Source of the DNA: Ypsolopha sequella | Lineage: Eukaryota; Arthropoda; Insecta; Lepidoptera; Ypsolophidae | DNA: 64,000 nt | Direction: 5' to 3' | Assembly: GCA_934047225.1 (NCBI GenBank) | Contig: OW203998.1 | Location: 19,297,280-19,361,279 of the forward strand | Shown here: positions 43,549 to 58,500 of the stretch, piece after piece | How the letters are laid out: the number at the start of each line of letters is the position of its first letter | Position numbering within the stretch: the first letter of the stretch is position 1 | Made by a program: the position numbers and the translations under genes | The notes under the pieces: generated by a model | Seen by the model: only the letters and a program-made list of their open reading frames with translations | Database searches by the model: none | What the model was told of the DNA's origin: nothing

Positions 43549-46500
43549 CTTTTAGCACAAAGGACATTTGAGATTTCTTCGAAAATTGGGTACATCTCGA
43601 TGACATTATCACATCTCCTATGAAATGTGACTTCATTGCAACCATCACCAGAACAAAATTCTTGGTTTTTCTTTTATTTTTCTAATCAATAGTTTCTAAG
43701 ACGGCTTTTTTAATACACCTGCTCAAAATATGCTAGATTCTGTGCCTGTATAGCGTACGCAAAATTACATATTTTAAACTAGAACACTGGCAGACAGTTT
43801 CAGACAGACTCGGCACAAAGTTTTCTCGTATGTTTTTTGTCGACTTGTTATTTTGTTTTACTGTTTCAAGTAATTTTTTGCAGATGTATTAGAAAACGTC
43901 GTTCGATACACGTGCGAGCTTCGATATTTTTCGTTCCGACCGTTTTTCGCATCGACTACACCTTGGCAAAAAAAATCAGTCTTACTTGAAATATCGACTA
44001 TCTCACACTAGAATCAAAATCTACAATATTTATTCTGGCCCATTTTCTATAAAAAATGCATATAAAATATTATTCCTTTTCTTTACAAGTATTTCATGCT
44101 CTAGGTTTCATAAACTAGGTTTCTTTTTAGGGGGACTCAAATCTCTCCCAAATGTATACGGGCTTGAAACCGCAAATTGAGTTATGTTCCATTACAAATA
44201 CGAACTGACACTGTTGGCATTAGATATAGGTCGAGAAGTGCCGTCGAGCGTTTCCACCTCAAAACATATGTTTGTGGATCGCATATGAATAATATCAAAC
44301 AATCGTAATAAACACCTCATTAAGCTAAAATATGCTGAAAAAATATGAAAGTAGTTGTATCATACCCTCCCTCTCTACCAGAGCACGCTGACGCACCTAG
44401 TCTAGCTCGCGGGTGTCACTGCACCACACTACTCATGTTAGGCGTATGCTCCACTGAGCGACTCTCGCGCAGCTACACCCGGCGTCGTCGTCTCAGCGCA
44501 GCGCGAGCGCGTCTCATCCCCTCCCTCTATACCACAACTCGGTGACGTACCAAGTCTAGCTCGCGTATGTCACTGCACCACACTACTCACGTTAGGCGCA
44601 TGCTCCACTGAGCGACTCTCTCGCAGCTGCACCCGGCGTCGTCTCAGCGCAGCGCGAGCGCGTCTCATCCCCTCCCTCTCTACCAGAGCTCTGTGACGCA
44701 CGAATTCTAGCTCGGGTGTGTCCGCTGTTGTGACGGGACCTGAAATTATAAACAGCGATTACTTGATAAGCCAGCAGCAGGAGGGAGCTATTATAAATAA
44801 TAGGTAAGGAATTTTACCCCGTAAAACGGACTAAAGCCGGGTTTTTGCCTGCCATGCCACCTATTGTTTATCTATGATTTTAGAGATAATGAGAAATCAA
44901 CAGACTAACTAACGTGTGTACTGTCTAAGCGGCCCATTTGGAGACTAATTGTAAGTGAAAGTATTTTTTTTTCTAAATAGGCCTCATCGACGACGTTATG
45001 AGAACTATTTAATCTGTTGAGTTCACACTATCGCAAAAAAAAAGTTAATCAACAGATAACAGGCATTTTATTTTATTTTTATTTTATTTATTTATGTACA
45101 GAAATCAACAGCGATATACAGTTGTGGTCATATAATTAGGAACGACTAATATCGAAGTAACTTTCAGAAAAACAAGTTGCTGTAACTTTAGTTTATATTA
45201 CTGTTACTACCTTCAAACGACATGATAATATAGCTATGTAAGCAGGCTTTTATAGTACATATATAATATGTAAAATTGTTGAACTTCAATTGAAAATTTA
45301 ATTAAAGTTCCATTTGAACTATTTATTTGAAACTTTCTAGCTATGGACAAATAATTAGGAACGGGTAAAATAACTTAATTTATTGAATTGTATCAGAAAC
45401 CATTTTAATGAAATAAACAATACTTATTATAAAACTTTTAACACAGCTTACAAAAAGCAGTATTAGTATTTTGTAGGGTGGCCCTTGCTTACAATAACTG
45501 CTCTGCAGCGACGGGGCATGGAATCTATTAAGTTTTTACAGGTTTCATATGAAATATTGTTCCACGATTCGACAAAGGCATCATATAGATCGTTCAAATT
45601 GCTCGTCCTTTTCGCAGCCACACTCTTCTTTACTTCTCTCCAAAGGTTTTCGATCGGATTAAGATCTGGACTATTTGCAGGCCAATCTAACACAGTAATT
45701 TTTTGATCAGTAAGAAACCTTTTAACTGAATGAGCCGTGTGTTTGGGGTCATTATCTTGCTAAAATATCCAGACTACAGGCAACCTCTCCTCAGCATAAG
45801 GAAGCATACTCTCCTCCAATATTTGCTTGTATTTAAATTGGTCTAGTATACCTTCAATCTTTTTAACTGGCCCAACACCATGACCTGAGAAACATCCCCA
45901 AACTTTTATGTTTCCTCCCCCATGCTTTACCACTTTTTTCGTGAACTTAGGATTCAACGCTTGCTTAGGTGGTCTACGCACATACTGTTTACCATCAGAC
46001 CCTAGTCTATTTATTTTCGTTTCATCAGAAAATGACACGTTTTTCCATTGACTTGCTGTCCAGTTGCCATATTTTTTCGCGAACTCTAACCTCGCTTTTC
46101 GGTGCACCTTCGTGAGAAGCGGTACACTCCGGGCGATTCTTCCAAATAACTTTGCATCAGTTAAGCGTCTTCGTACTGTACGTGTAGATACTCCTCCGGC
46201 GCCAAAAACTTCCCTCTTTATATTTTCAGAACTCTTGAAAGGATCAGCCTTTGCTGCACGAACAATCAAAGCATCTTCACGTGATGTTGTTTTTCTAGAT
46301 TTAGGCTTTCGAGGTACATTATTCGTAGTATTAAACTTTTTGACGTGATTCACAGCATTAAACACCTTAGTTTAAGAGCACTTCAAATGATCAGCAATCT
46401 TTTTATACGACCAATTGGGTTCATATATAGAGCCATAATAATTTTCCGGGTCGATGGATCACAACTCTCCTTTTTGCCCATGATTTCGGAATAATTTTGC

Positions 46501-49500
46501 ACTTTCAACTTAGTCAATATAAAGCGATGTAACCATAGAATACGCGGGAAACAAAAAAATGCCATATTCGTTTTCGAAATTCAAAATTAAGAATCATTTT
46601 TTTCCGTTCCTAATTATTTGTCAAGCGGCCGGTACATTTAAAATACAATAGCAATTGAAGATGAATTGAACTTTTGATAGCAGTGCAATTGTTTTGCATA
46701 TTGGGTATAAATTATTAAAGCCTACTAATATACTGTTATTTTGTGTGGTTTAAATTTGTTATCAAAAAGTTAATACAAAAGTAACAGCTACTTGTTTGTC
46801 AAAAATCGACTTTCTTACCAGTCGTTCCTAATTATATGACCACAACTGTATAATAAGGATAAAACAAAATAACATATAACTTAATATTAAGGCCAATTAC
46901 AGATTTCAATTTTGGTTAATTTTTACATAAAATAATAGTTCTTAAACAACAAATTACTTAAATTATAAAACAAATACAAAAAAGAAATAAAAACTTAAGA
47001 TAACCTAACAGTTTACAAGGGAAGGGACTAAATTCGCTCAGTTGTCAATCTGGGGGTATTTCGGGAAAAGAGAGAGAAATTTTGTTTGATTACCCACATA
47101 ATAAAAACAAATAAGTCTATCCTGGATGAAATAAATTTTTGAACTTTCTGTCCTTAGCCGTAAGGGGCTGCATAATGTTAAAATTCAGTCCTGCTCTAAC
47201 GCTTTTGTTTTTAACTGTCTATCCTGCTCTAATCAGATGCTGCGCATGCAAAACTTCAGTTATTTTGAAATCGCGATTTCTTTATGTAATAAAGATGTTT
47301 TTTTCTAGAAAGTATCTCCGTGTGTTGCTTTCGTTTCAATCGGTTTTGAAATATTGAAACTGAATTGTCTTTTTCGTGAATATCATGCTTTTTTTAAAAG
47401 TAATATAATTAAAAGAATATTGACAGTATGTTTATTTATAAAGTGTAATTAATCAAATCAGTGAGTCAAAAACATTGGCGGAACTGAATCCAATGCAAAA
47501 CTGATGTTTAGGATTGTGGAACCCCTTAAGACAGTCTTACCCAATTCACCGAAAGGATATCTCAAGCTGTACGGCGGCTGACACGCTAAGTCAGGGAACT
47601 GATCCTCTAGATCGTCCAGTTTGCGCAGTTGTTGCCGCAAAGCTTCTAGCGGAGTGGACCAGCCCTCGCCGCGTCTGAAAAATTATATATAGAAATTATA
47701 CTTGTGTCAGTTTTTAAAACGTTTGTCCACGGTCCGATATCGGACGCCGGACGCCGGAGCAAGACAGTGTTCAGTTTGTTATCGTTTCATAGATTTATTT
47801 CCAATGAGCGTTTTTCCTTATGTCAAAATTTATAATTATATAAGATTCCTAGATGGCACTGTCGTATTCTTTAGCAACAGAATCAAAGACCAAATTTGCA
47901 CAGATTCCAAACTAACGAAAAACCACTTTGACATTGATTGCTACAAACACATTTTATCTATGGTAATATGAACAGCGCCATCTCGAAGAAAGCATGCAAC
48001 TAAGAAAAAAAAATAACCAGAAAAACGCTCATTAGAGCTGTTTTAAAGTACAACAACGCGCCACGTGACGTTGAGTTTGCTCTGGCTCATTTCTCAAGGA
48101 TATGTCAACAGTCAGCAGCCATGGCATATGGTTCTACTATGTCCATGGTCACTTAAGAAGTTATAAGCGTTTGTACACGGTCCGGCTCCGATATCGGACG
48201 CCGGACGCCGAAGCCAGACAAGATACTTGAATTTTTATCTCAACTGTCGATACTGCGGTCTTATTTCTGCGGTCTTGCGGATACACTCTTACTATAAAAA
48301 AACTAATGACATTTTCTAAAATTGTACATATAACTACATTTTCTATTGACCAAACTCAACAACTTTTTAAAAGAATCACACCATAAAAACATGGCAAAAT
48401 ATGTCTATAACAATTCTACGAAAACTTTACTGAGCGAAGATAGCGTAACAAAAACAGTAGTTCACGGGTAGCGTTTTAAAATAAGTTCTTAAGTTTGCGT
48501 GGGAGATCTTTAATATCTTCTTACCTTTACATTTGCGCTCCGGAAAGTATATTAAAAAAAATCTATCGACATCTATTTATAGCTTCTCTAAAATGCTTGC
48601 TCGATTTAAATTTTAGGTGAAAATTATAATATTGTTCTAATATACGTTATCAATCTAGCGCTATATATTCTATATTACACCTATACATAATATATGTACA
48701 TGTATAACTCTACCTTGGTGTAAAAGTATAAATACATCAATTCTTATTAGAGTGCATTACAAACTTGCAATCAATCAGGAACTAATTTAAAAGCACAAAT
48801 ATTTTTGAAAAAGTCCCTCGTGCCAGGATTTGAACCTGCGACCTCCTGCTTAGATGACAGGCGCGCTACCGACTGCGTTACCGAGGTTCGTATCTGCTAT
48901 GCGAGCACTTACGCGTCGATTAGATAAATTTGACAGATAGAATCGATTGCTACCCTTATTGCAATGAAATAAGAGTTACATTTTTATTTATCGAATCGAT
49001 GTGGAGTCGATACAAAGTTCATGCTAGTACTGCTGGAACGACGAATTTTTCCACCATACCTGTACCATCAATTTTTTTGTAACTGCTCGATATACCAGCT
49101 TGTAATGCACGTAGTGAACGCTCACGAGGGCGTTATGCGATTTCACGCCTTGCCCATTCTGAACAGAAGATTTGTTTCTGATTGATTGCAAGTTTGTAAT
49201 GCACTCTAATAGATACATACGTATCTAAATAAATACATCAGTTACTTACTTAGGTGAATAATTGAGTCGTGACGTGGAGGCAGATTTTAACCTTGTAAAG
49301 CATCGTCTACGACCGTGCCCTACAAATAAAACATAACACTAGATTCACACTTAACACTTATCTTCAACACCAAAGCTGCTTTAATCTGGAAAATAAATAG
49401 CAATTCTTAAAAAAAAAGTTAAGCTTAAGGAAAAGTGTGAGGGCAAAGAATGGATGTTACCGTTAATTGGTTCCTTAGGTTTTTCGTCGGCTGTCGTCGC

Positions 49501-52500
49501 GTCTGAGGAGTCTTGGAAGTCTGTCGATGCGGCTGGAATCATATGTAATAAACTTTGAGTCGTATAAACGTCAGATGAGTTAATGTCGACTCTAATTTTC
49601 ATGATAATATACAGCTGACGGAAAGGGTTTTTAAGTTTCCATCTATCCATCAGCCTAGTTCGTCCACTGCTGGACATAAGCCTTTCCAGGACTTTGCCAC
49701 TCTTGGCGGCGGTCATCCTGGAAGAATTGCCCATACTCACACACGCTGGACAGGCGGGTTGGTGAGCGCGGTGCCGGAACCCTCGCACCAGGGACGCCGC
49801 TGCCCGTCACCAGTCTATTCCATATAAGGATATCCATCGGTCCCAGGCATGGTGGGCCTCCTGGTTTTTTGCCTGTGAGCTGTCTTCTTACTCTCCCCCG
49901 AATTACTTCGAGGGGGTCTCCAAGTAAGATGGTGGTACCTCCACAGCCGAGCCCGGCATCAGCTCTACCACCTGCTTTTTAAGTTTAATGAACCTTTAAA
50001 GTTGATGCTACCCCTTACATTGTTCTTGACAAAGAAAGTGACAGCATTCATTTTAAAGTTTTATTAAACTTAAAAACCCTTTCTGCAACTAGCCGTGTGT
50101 AATTTAAATTTAATCAACTTCACTGCTACCTCAAATAAAACTCCGAAATGCAGCGCATATTCAGGTATTAAACTGAAATATATCAAGTAAGAGCGATGAT
50201 GTTTTGCATTATTTTGGGAACTAGACAAAACAGTTCGATTTTTTGATCGAACGTTTTCAAAAAACTTGCGAACTTTCGAGCAAGAAATCTGATTTAGGAT
50301 CCGCACCCCTTTAGAATAAGTCCTGCTTTAACGCTTTTGTTTTTAGCTGTCTATCTTACTCTAATCAACATGCAAAATTTCATTTATTTTGATTTTTAGG
50401 GTTCCGTAGTACCTAAAAGGTACAAAAGTAACCTTATGGTGAGACTCCGTTGTCCGACCGTCCGTCCGTATGTCCCAGCCTTAGAACTTCAGCACCGTTA
50501 AAGATAACTACATGTATGTTCCCCCCCTTATCTCCAAAACTGGTGGACCAAAAATATGAAAAATATCATGGTAATATGTGTTTACGTAAAGATTACAGGA
50601 AAAATAAAGCGGTTGAGAAATTCACGAAAAAAATGACAAAATTAAATTTGTCATCCACAATACGGAACCCTAGGTACGCGAGTCTGACTCGCACTTGGCC
50701 GGTTTTTTGAATATTTTTACATACTGCAGAAAAGCAATAAGTATCAGAAAGAGTTTTCTGGTGTGTCGTTATGGATGGTCAAGGAGAAAGTTAATGTTAT
50801 GTCGCGTCAAGAGGTCAAATCATTACCAGTAGAAAGAGAAGAATGACGCGGCGGTTACTCCACAGACAAGAGCGTAGCACAATACTCAATGCGGCAATGC
50901 TATTTGAGAGCTTTTCTTGAAATTACTGATATTTTTCTGAAGCAACTGTAAAATTTTACACCAATTTTTTTCAATGATCTAATACGTATTCTTATGAAGT
51001 AAGAAGTGGTATTTGTTTTGTTTAGAAATTTAAATATTTACAATCATTTAAAGTCTGAATTTGTAATAAAACTGGATTTTTTACTTTTGGCCCTAACAAA
51101 CTGTATACACTGTTATCAGAAAATATGACATTTACCATTAATGATATGCAGAGCAGCTATGTATGCTTTCTGATTCAATTCAAACAAAAACCAACACGTT
51201 AACTTTGTAATTCGTATGTTGCTATCTCATTTCTTTCAGTCTGCCACAATTAACGGACCAGTGTAGTACACTTCAGTTGACAGTACAAAGTACTCAAATT
51301 CGAGACAATGTTCGGTTAATTCACCCATAACCGACTAGCTCTATGGCTGGCAATTGCACCCCTTGTGAATTCAGGGCTCAACATGATACATAAATCTGGT
51401 TTTTTAAGTAAACTTACCGATGGACCCTCTGATTCTGATTTGTCTCATACTGTATGTGATTTGAGCCAAATAGCTAGTTTATTCTGTGGTATGGCACTAA
51501 TCTACATAAAAAGCTTACGATTCGTATCCGCTTCTAAATGCATAACTTAAAATTGTTCTTATTTTCGAATTAAATATATTAACACGTTGAAGGACAGAAA
51601 TTGCCTTCATATAAGTTGTTTTGTGACACATGGTAGTAGAGAGGAAGGCGAATGGGGAAACGGACAGTTAGGCCCATTGGATTGACAGTAGATCTCGTTT
51701 GAATGTTCACTTTGTGACACAATAAACAACACTTGTACTGGTTTGTAGATAAATCTCGACGCTGCTAGCCGTTCTGGCACAATTCTACAGGGAATCGATG
51801 ACGCCATACGGCGTCGTGTTCAGATTGGTATATCTAATAGTACGCTTTAGGACGCTGTCCAGCGTCTCAAATGTGATTAATGCAATTGTGCGAACATAGT
51901 TTAACGTCAGTTAAGCTTTTCCGGCAATTTTATTTTATTTTTTGCGTTACGTTGTAAATGAAGGGACACACAAACTCAAAACACGCTTTTAACGTATATT
52001 TTTCCGTATGTACGGCGGCGGCTTGCTTGCACGTCAGTATTGAATTGTCCCCCGACACCTTTTGACTTTTATTTTATTTACCTGCATCCCTATCCTTCAG
52101 CTTGTCGCGCCTGCGCCGCGGCGGCTCTCGGAACTCCACTTTAGTGCGTCGCGAACGTGACGGGACTGACTTGGCTTCCGTGTGTGACGACTCGGGGGAA
52201 ACTAGGTTCTGGAAGACAATGTTAGACATGCTCTGAGGTCGTATATACACTTTCCATGTTCTAGGTTTACTTCCATGTTTTGCTTTACCGTTCACAAAAT
52301 GTGCAAGTCTAGCGCTTGATCCACAATGCTTAACTCCAGGCCTGCTCTAAGGCTTTCGTGTTTAAAATGTCTATCCTGCTCTAAACAACTGCCGTGCACT
52401 CAAAACTTCAGTTATTTTGAAACGGTGTCTACATTAGTACATTAGCTATATTTTTTTTTCGTAATAAAGATGGATTTTTTTGCTAATTATCTGCTTGTGT

Positions 52501-55500
52501 TGGTTTCGTTTTAATCGGTTTTCAAATATGGGAGCTGAATCACTTTTTTTTTAAAGTTAATTCAATTGTGGGAAGATAACTTTGAAAAAGAATGAATTTC
52601 ACGAAAAAAGTGATTCAGCTCCCATATATTTATGAGGTGTAATGATCTTGAGTGATAATGATATGAAAATCATACCATTGTTTTTTCAAACTTTTATTGT
52701 CTACATAGGCGAAATTAAATCCCATGCAAACCTGACGTTTAGCATTGTAGAGCCCCTTAACTGAATATGTTTAGGCTAGAGAGCGGTGCGGGAGGAGTGA
52801 CTTGATGTCACTGACATCGCGCCTTGAATCTTTCTCTCTCTCTCTCTCTCTCTCTCTATCTCGCGTCAATTCACACACCCCTCCCGCACCGCTCCGCTAC
52901 CGCAGGCACCTATTCAGCAGTCAAGAGCTAGACCTGAAATAAGTAAGCTTCGGCGGGGTTCAATTCAAAATCCTTCTGCGTAAAATTTTGGTTCTCTATA
53001 CATCCTCTACGTAGAACACATTGAATGTAAAGAAGCATTAACAAGTAGCAATAATTATTTTCATATTAATATTTTAAACCCTTTGACAATGCTATTATAG
53101 CGAAACCAACAAGTTTCCGGTGAATAAAATGAATAAAACTGTAGACAAATACATTGTGTATTTTAATTAGAATACCACACAATTTTAAGTGTACATCATT
53201 TAAACCTTCAAACACTTATCACTTCTATGTATGTTGTGCGTTTTGGAACGATACTCGCCGCAACTACTTTAAAAGGATGGCCTACCCTAGCAGCTTTTTT
53301 TATTACCCGTCCAGCACAATGAGTCCAATGACAAAGACCTTACTTGCTTTTCCAACCATCCGTCCATCAGCCTGATTCGTCCACTGCTGGACATAAGCCT
53401 TTCCAGAACTTTGCCACCCCCGGCGGTCATCCTGGAAGAATTGCCCATACTCAACACACGCTGGGCAGGCGGGTTGGTGAGCGCGGTGCCGGAACCCTCG
53501 CACCAGTGACGCCACTGCCCGTCACCAGTCTGTTCCATATACGGCCCGGCTATTAGGGATGGATATACCGCCATCTATCGGTCCCAGGAATGATGGGCCT
53601 TCTGGTTTTTTGCCTGTGAGCTGTCCTCTTACTCTCCCCCGAATAACTTCGAGGGGGTCTCCAAGTAAGATGGTGGTACCTCCACAGTCGGGCCCGACAT
53701 CAGCTCTACCACCTACATTGCTTTTAATAGAGGCGATTATATGTTGGCTCATTTACCTCTTTTTCTTGGACGCGTAATGATCACAAAGCGAAACAACAAA
53801 TACTACCTATTTTATGAAAAAATAATCAAGTTGATTTCTTAACCGCGTTTTTGATACGAACGTTTGAAAAAAAGAGTGTGAAAAACATTTTTTTTTTACA
53901 AAAGTGTAAATTTTTATACATTGTTTATAAGTATCAATAAGTATCAATAAAGTATCAATAAATCAAATATATATTTTTTTTAATACAAGGAGAGTCCGAA
54001 TTTCTTCAAATGAATCCTCGAAAGTATGGCGTTGTTCATGCTCTAGGCTCATGTACAGTTTTAAACAATATCAATTTAAATGCATGTTTACCCGAGTTTG
54101 TGAGGTAAAGTCTGAACACTGAGATCTTACGAATGTTTTTTTTTCGAATTTGTGTGTTTATTGATTAAAAGCAATGAGTATAATTTTACTATTTATAAAC
54201 TGACACAGCTGACGGAATCCAAAAGAGGTCTATGTGCAAACAAGAATGACAGTTTTTTTTTTAATTCTGAATCCCCGTTATGTTTTCCAAATTGTGAATC
54301 CCCGTTATATTTTCCAAATTCTGAATCCCCGTTTATTTTCCAAATTCTGAATCCCCGTTATATTTTCATTGTGACTGATGCCGGGCCCGAATAGCCCGAA
54401 ATATATCTCACTAATATTTTATTTTATCTTGTTTTATCTAATTTTAATCATTTAAAAAGACGAAAAAGTAAATTATTAATTAAATATAACGTATATTTTC
54501 CAAATTCTGAATCCCCGTTATATTTTCCAAATTCTGAATCCCCATTATATTTTCCAAATTCTGAATCCCCGTTATATTTTCCAAATTCTCAATCCCCGTT
54601 ATATTTTCCGAATTCTGAATCCCCGTTATATTTTCAAACGAAGCAGTTCACTCACATTATCTCCTCGGTCCTTCTTCCTCCAATCTTCGTTGTTATTATC
54701 AAAGGACTTCTGCGCGTTGCTCTCAGACAGCGAGGTCTCATTGTCGTTGTATTTGATGACAGGATTGTTGTTGACTCGGGCCCGAGGTGGTTCTGACTCT
54801 ATGACGGCGCTCACTGATGTCTCGTTTAGTTCTTTACACCTGGAACAAACATTGATGTCCAAGGGATCTTAGAGTTCCAAATCCTTTTTTTTTCGGTTGA
54901 TTAAATAGATTTATTAGTACAAGTACAAGACTTAGAGGTTCCATCGTCTAAGTTCGTAGGATCTTTACCGGATTAAAAGAGACTACAACCAATCATATGC
55001 CCACGCAATGACAAAAACAACTGGTCAAGGAAAAGAGGCTGAGGTGGGAAATACGCTTAATTCTATTGGTCGAATGAGGAGGTACAACATCGTTAGAACC
55101 TCTTTAGTTTTGACGTACTGTAGCTACCAAAATAATATAGCTTGATGTTCGTTATGAAACCCAAAGAGAATTTTAAATATTTGAATGTGGAAGAGCGTAA
55201 GTGATCTGCGAAAATAGTTGTTCAATATATTGCTCTGACAAAGTGAAATTTGAACGGTTCCAAAACCAAAGAATCAAAAAATTTTTGCTGCGACAAAATT
55301 CGTCGAGAGATTAAGGTGAGAATTCCGAACTTATCCTTAATAAAACCATAGACTAAATATACGTAGTAATACTTAGTCTATGATAAAACGAAGATATGTT
55401 TTATTTTTAAAAGGCGCTTACGGAACTGTAGTGACCGAACGCGTGTGGAAGCCCTTTAGTTTCAAATTATTTAGACAGAGCACGATTGTATCAAAATAAT

Positions 55501-58500
55501 TGTAGAGACCAATAAAGTAAACTTTTATAAACTGAAAATTGTTGATATCGTTGCGACGTAAATTATTATTATTTTATTATTACCTTTCTAATGATTGTGT
55601 AGCTTTGTGCGAGTTAGATTTCTCGGTCTCCGACCCAGTTGTCATGCTCATTTCACGTCTTTTATTTCTGCGTTCTATTGACATCTGAAAAGACACAAGT
55701 TTGTTGCTTAAGATCTCGAAAACTAATTAATGAATCGACATTAAATTTTCACTACCAGATAAAGTAGGTCCTGAATTAACAAATAGGTCCTTTTTTCAAA
55801 TTCAACTCCTTAGATAGTAGAACGATCTACTTTTTTAAACATCACGTGATGACAAAACTCTGTCAATATATTAAGTGTCAATATATTGTGGTATATTTTA
55901 ATGGAATCACATATTTTACTGATCATACTCAAATCCTCTTTAGAAAAATAATGGTACGGAAGAAAAGGAATTGCCTACTTATGCAAAATTCAAATCTACA
56001 GTGGTGTGCTATTTAAACTACGTACGGAGAAGAGGTTTTTTACTTTGGGAAAATGCCGCGGGCAAAGGCTAGTAAGCAATTTATTACTCTATTACCTTGA
56101 CGTCATGCTTCAATCTCGCGTACTTTTCCTTGAGACACTTGTATTTGTCAGCTAGCGCATTATCGTTGGTGCCTCGTCGCATGGCAGCAGCGCGCTCAGA
56201 AGATAATCGAGCCCGCAATTCTTCCAAGTGGCAAGCATGTTGGGTTCTGAGTCTTTCCACCTGGAATATATTTAAATAAAGATTAATAAAAACCGGCCAA
56301 GTGCGAGTCGGACTCGCGCACGAAGGGTTTCGTACCATTATCAAAGCGTCCTCACCTCAGCTCTATAATCGTGTCTAAGGTCAGTAACCCTGGCAGTCTG
56401 CTCCTCTCTAAGTTGATCCATGGTAACTCTATTCTCGTCCAGGATCCTGGCGCGTTCTCTGTGCATTTGACCTTGTAATTGGGTGCGGATTTCTGAGAGG
56501 ACGCGGTCGTTTTCTGCAAATAACAAAATTGGCTCAGAAATCTCATAATTACCCGATTTCTTAATCAAAAACCAGTGTACATACCGGGGCAAACAACTTG
56601 AACAAAAAAGCATAGTGGAGGAAACGCATAGTCTCTATTTGACTGACCGAAGGGCGAAATTCGTGCGCCAAATTTCCCCCACCACGATGTTTTATTGTGC
56701 GAGTTGTTTGCCCCTGGTACAGAACACTTAATAAATTGCCACTGACCTAATTTTCGTTGTCAAATGTAATAGGGGCATAGATTGGGCTTAGAGATTTTTC
56801 AATATAACATCCGTACCGTTGTGCAAAAAGTCCGGGTTCCATCGTACAAAGTTCAAGTAATGTCAAATTTGACATTTTAGTCCAGTAAATGAAAGATTTG
56901 AGGTCGAGTTAAAAATACACTACTAAAATGACTTCGAAATAATTCATGTTATTGACACTCCCCCCCTCCCAGAAGAACATATTTTGTTTTATAATTTACC
57001 AAAATAATCTTACTAATATTGTTGTTAGCCATGGTCTAATTATTGTGGTTGTATTGAAAAAATATTTTTCGGGGATTCTTTTGAATTTAAATTTTTCAGT
57101 TAGTTTACTGATAGATCCCCAATTTTCACCCAGTGTACATTTAATTCGACCATCTCCATACAAACATTCTTAGATTGACTGGACTAATTTCCATTCTAAA
57201 GAAGATGTAATATATACAGGGTGTCCCGTAAGTAGTGCTCCAAACGAAAACTATAGATAGCTGAGACCATGCCCTGTCAAAATAACTCAACATAGGTCTA
57301 ACAAATGTCGCATGGTTTTCGAGATTTTTGAACTTTAATGAAATTTCTAGTATTTGCTACCCTTAGTTCATTTTTTTAATTTAATTAGTAAAACTGAAGC
57401 AAATTTGACTTTTTTTGTTAACAAGTTTTTCTATAATACGTATAGCACTGTTTTTCAAAAATGGTCATAGTTTGCCAAGAACAAATTTTTGAAAGTAAAA
57501 AAAGTTAACATAAAATTGTTTCAACAGCCTTTAAAGGTCTGTGGTGTGAAAAAAAAGTATGGAGACCTAAGTGCCCATCAGCTTGAAAAGTTTTATGTCT
57601 TATATCAATTGAAAAACAAAAAAAAAATTATGAATATATTAGCAAATAAAAAGTTGTTGGTATTTTAAAACCGACGGGGACATTTTGTGAAAAATTTTAT
57701 CTTCCAAATTCAATATTTATTTAAATTGTAGGCCTTGCATCTGGTGCAAACTTGCATAGAAATATGAAAAATAAGACAGATAATACTAAAAAGTAATGAT
57801 CATTCGTTTATTTAAAAAAAAACTTAAATTTTACAAAAGGTGTTCGAAATGCCCACTAGCTGCCCTGATACAGGCTCTGCATCTCCTAACAAAAGAACGC
57901 TTGATTCTTCGTGCGTAGCCAGCGTGTGAAATTTCTTGAGAAGCTGTCTGGATGCGCTGTCGTAAATCTGCTATGTTATTAATAGGTCTCTTGTAGACTT
58001 TTTCTTTTATACATCCCCAATAAAAGAAATCTAGAGGATTTAGTTCAGGTGACCGTGCAGGCCACAGAATGGGCCCTAGACGTCCAATCCATCTTCCTGG
58101 GTAGTGTTCGTTTTGAAAATCTCTTACACGCAGAGCATAGTGTGCAGGACAGCCGTCGTTTTGCAGCCACATTTGTTGGCGTAAGTTTATCGGGACTTCT
58201 TCCAAAAGCATAGGGAGCTGGTTTCGTAAAAAATCTAAATAAATTTCAGCATTTAACGTAGCTAGCAGTTCATACGGACCAATAATTGGCCCGTTGATGA
58301 TCCCCGACCATAAATTTATCTTAAATTGATATTGAGATTTGTCTTCCCGTTTCGTGTGTGGGTTTCTCAGCTCCCAGCTGTGCAGGTTGTGAAGGTTCAT
58401 AAAATCCATCCTTTTGGCAGGAAGATTCGTCGCTCCACAGGATTCTGTCGAAGAAATTCACGTCTTCCCGCATCTTTCTTAACATCCTCCGACAAAAAAC

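Noticed and set aside
48816..48886. Functional tRNA
   Set aside because: A at position 33, mismatches in acceptor and T stems, and location inside a MITE.
53287..53777. Overlapping frames of 70-95 codons on both strands
   Set aside because: All lie in the dispersed retroposon repeat that also occurs at 5400 and 49640.
54263..54635. CRISPR-like repeat array
   Set aside because: Units are contiguous minisatellite copies without unique spacers, in a eukaryotic intron.
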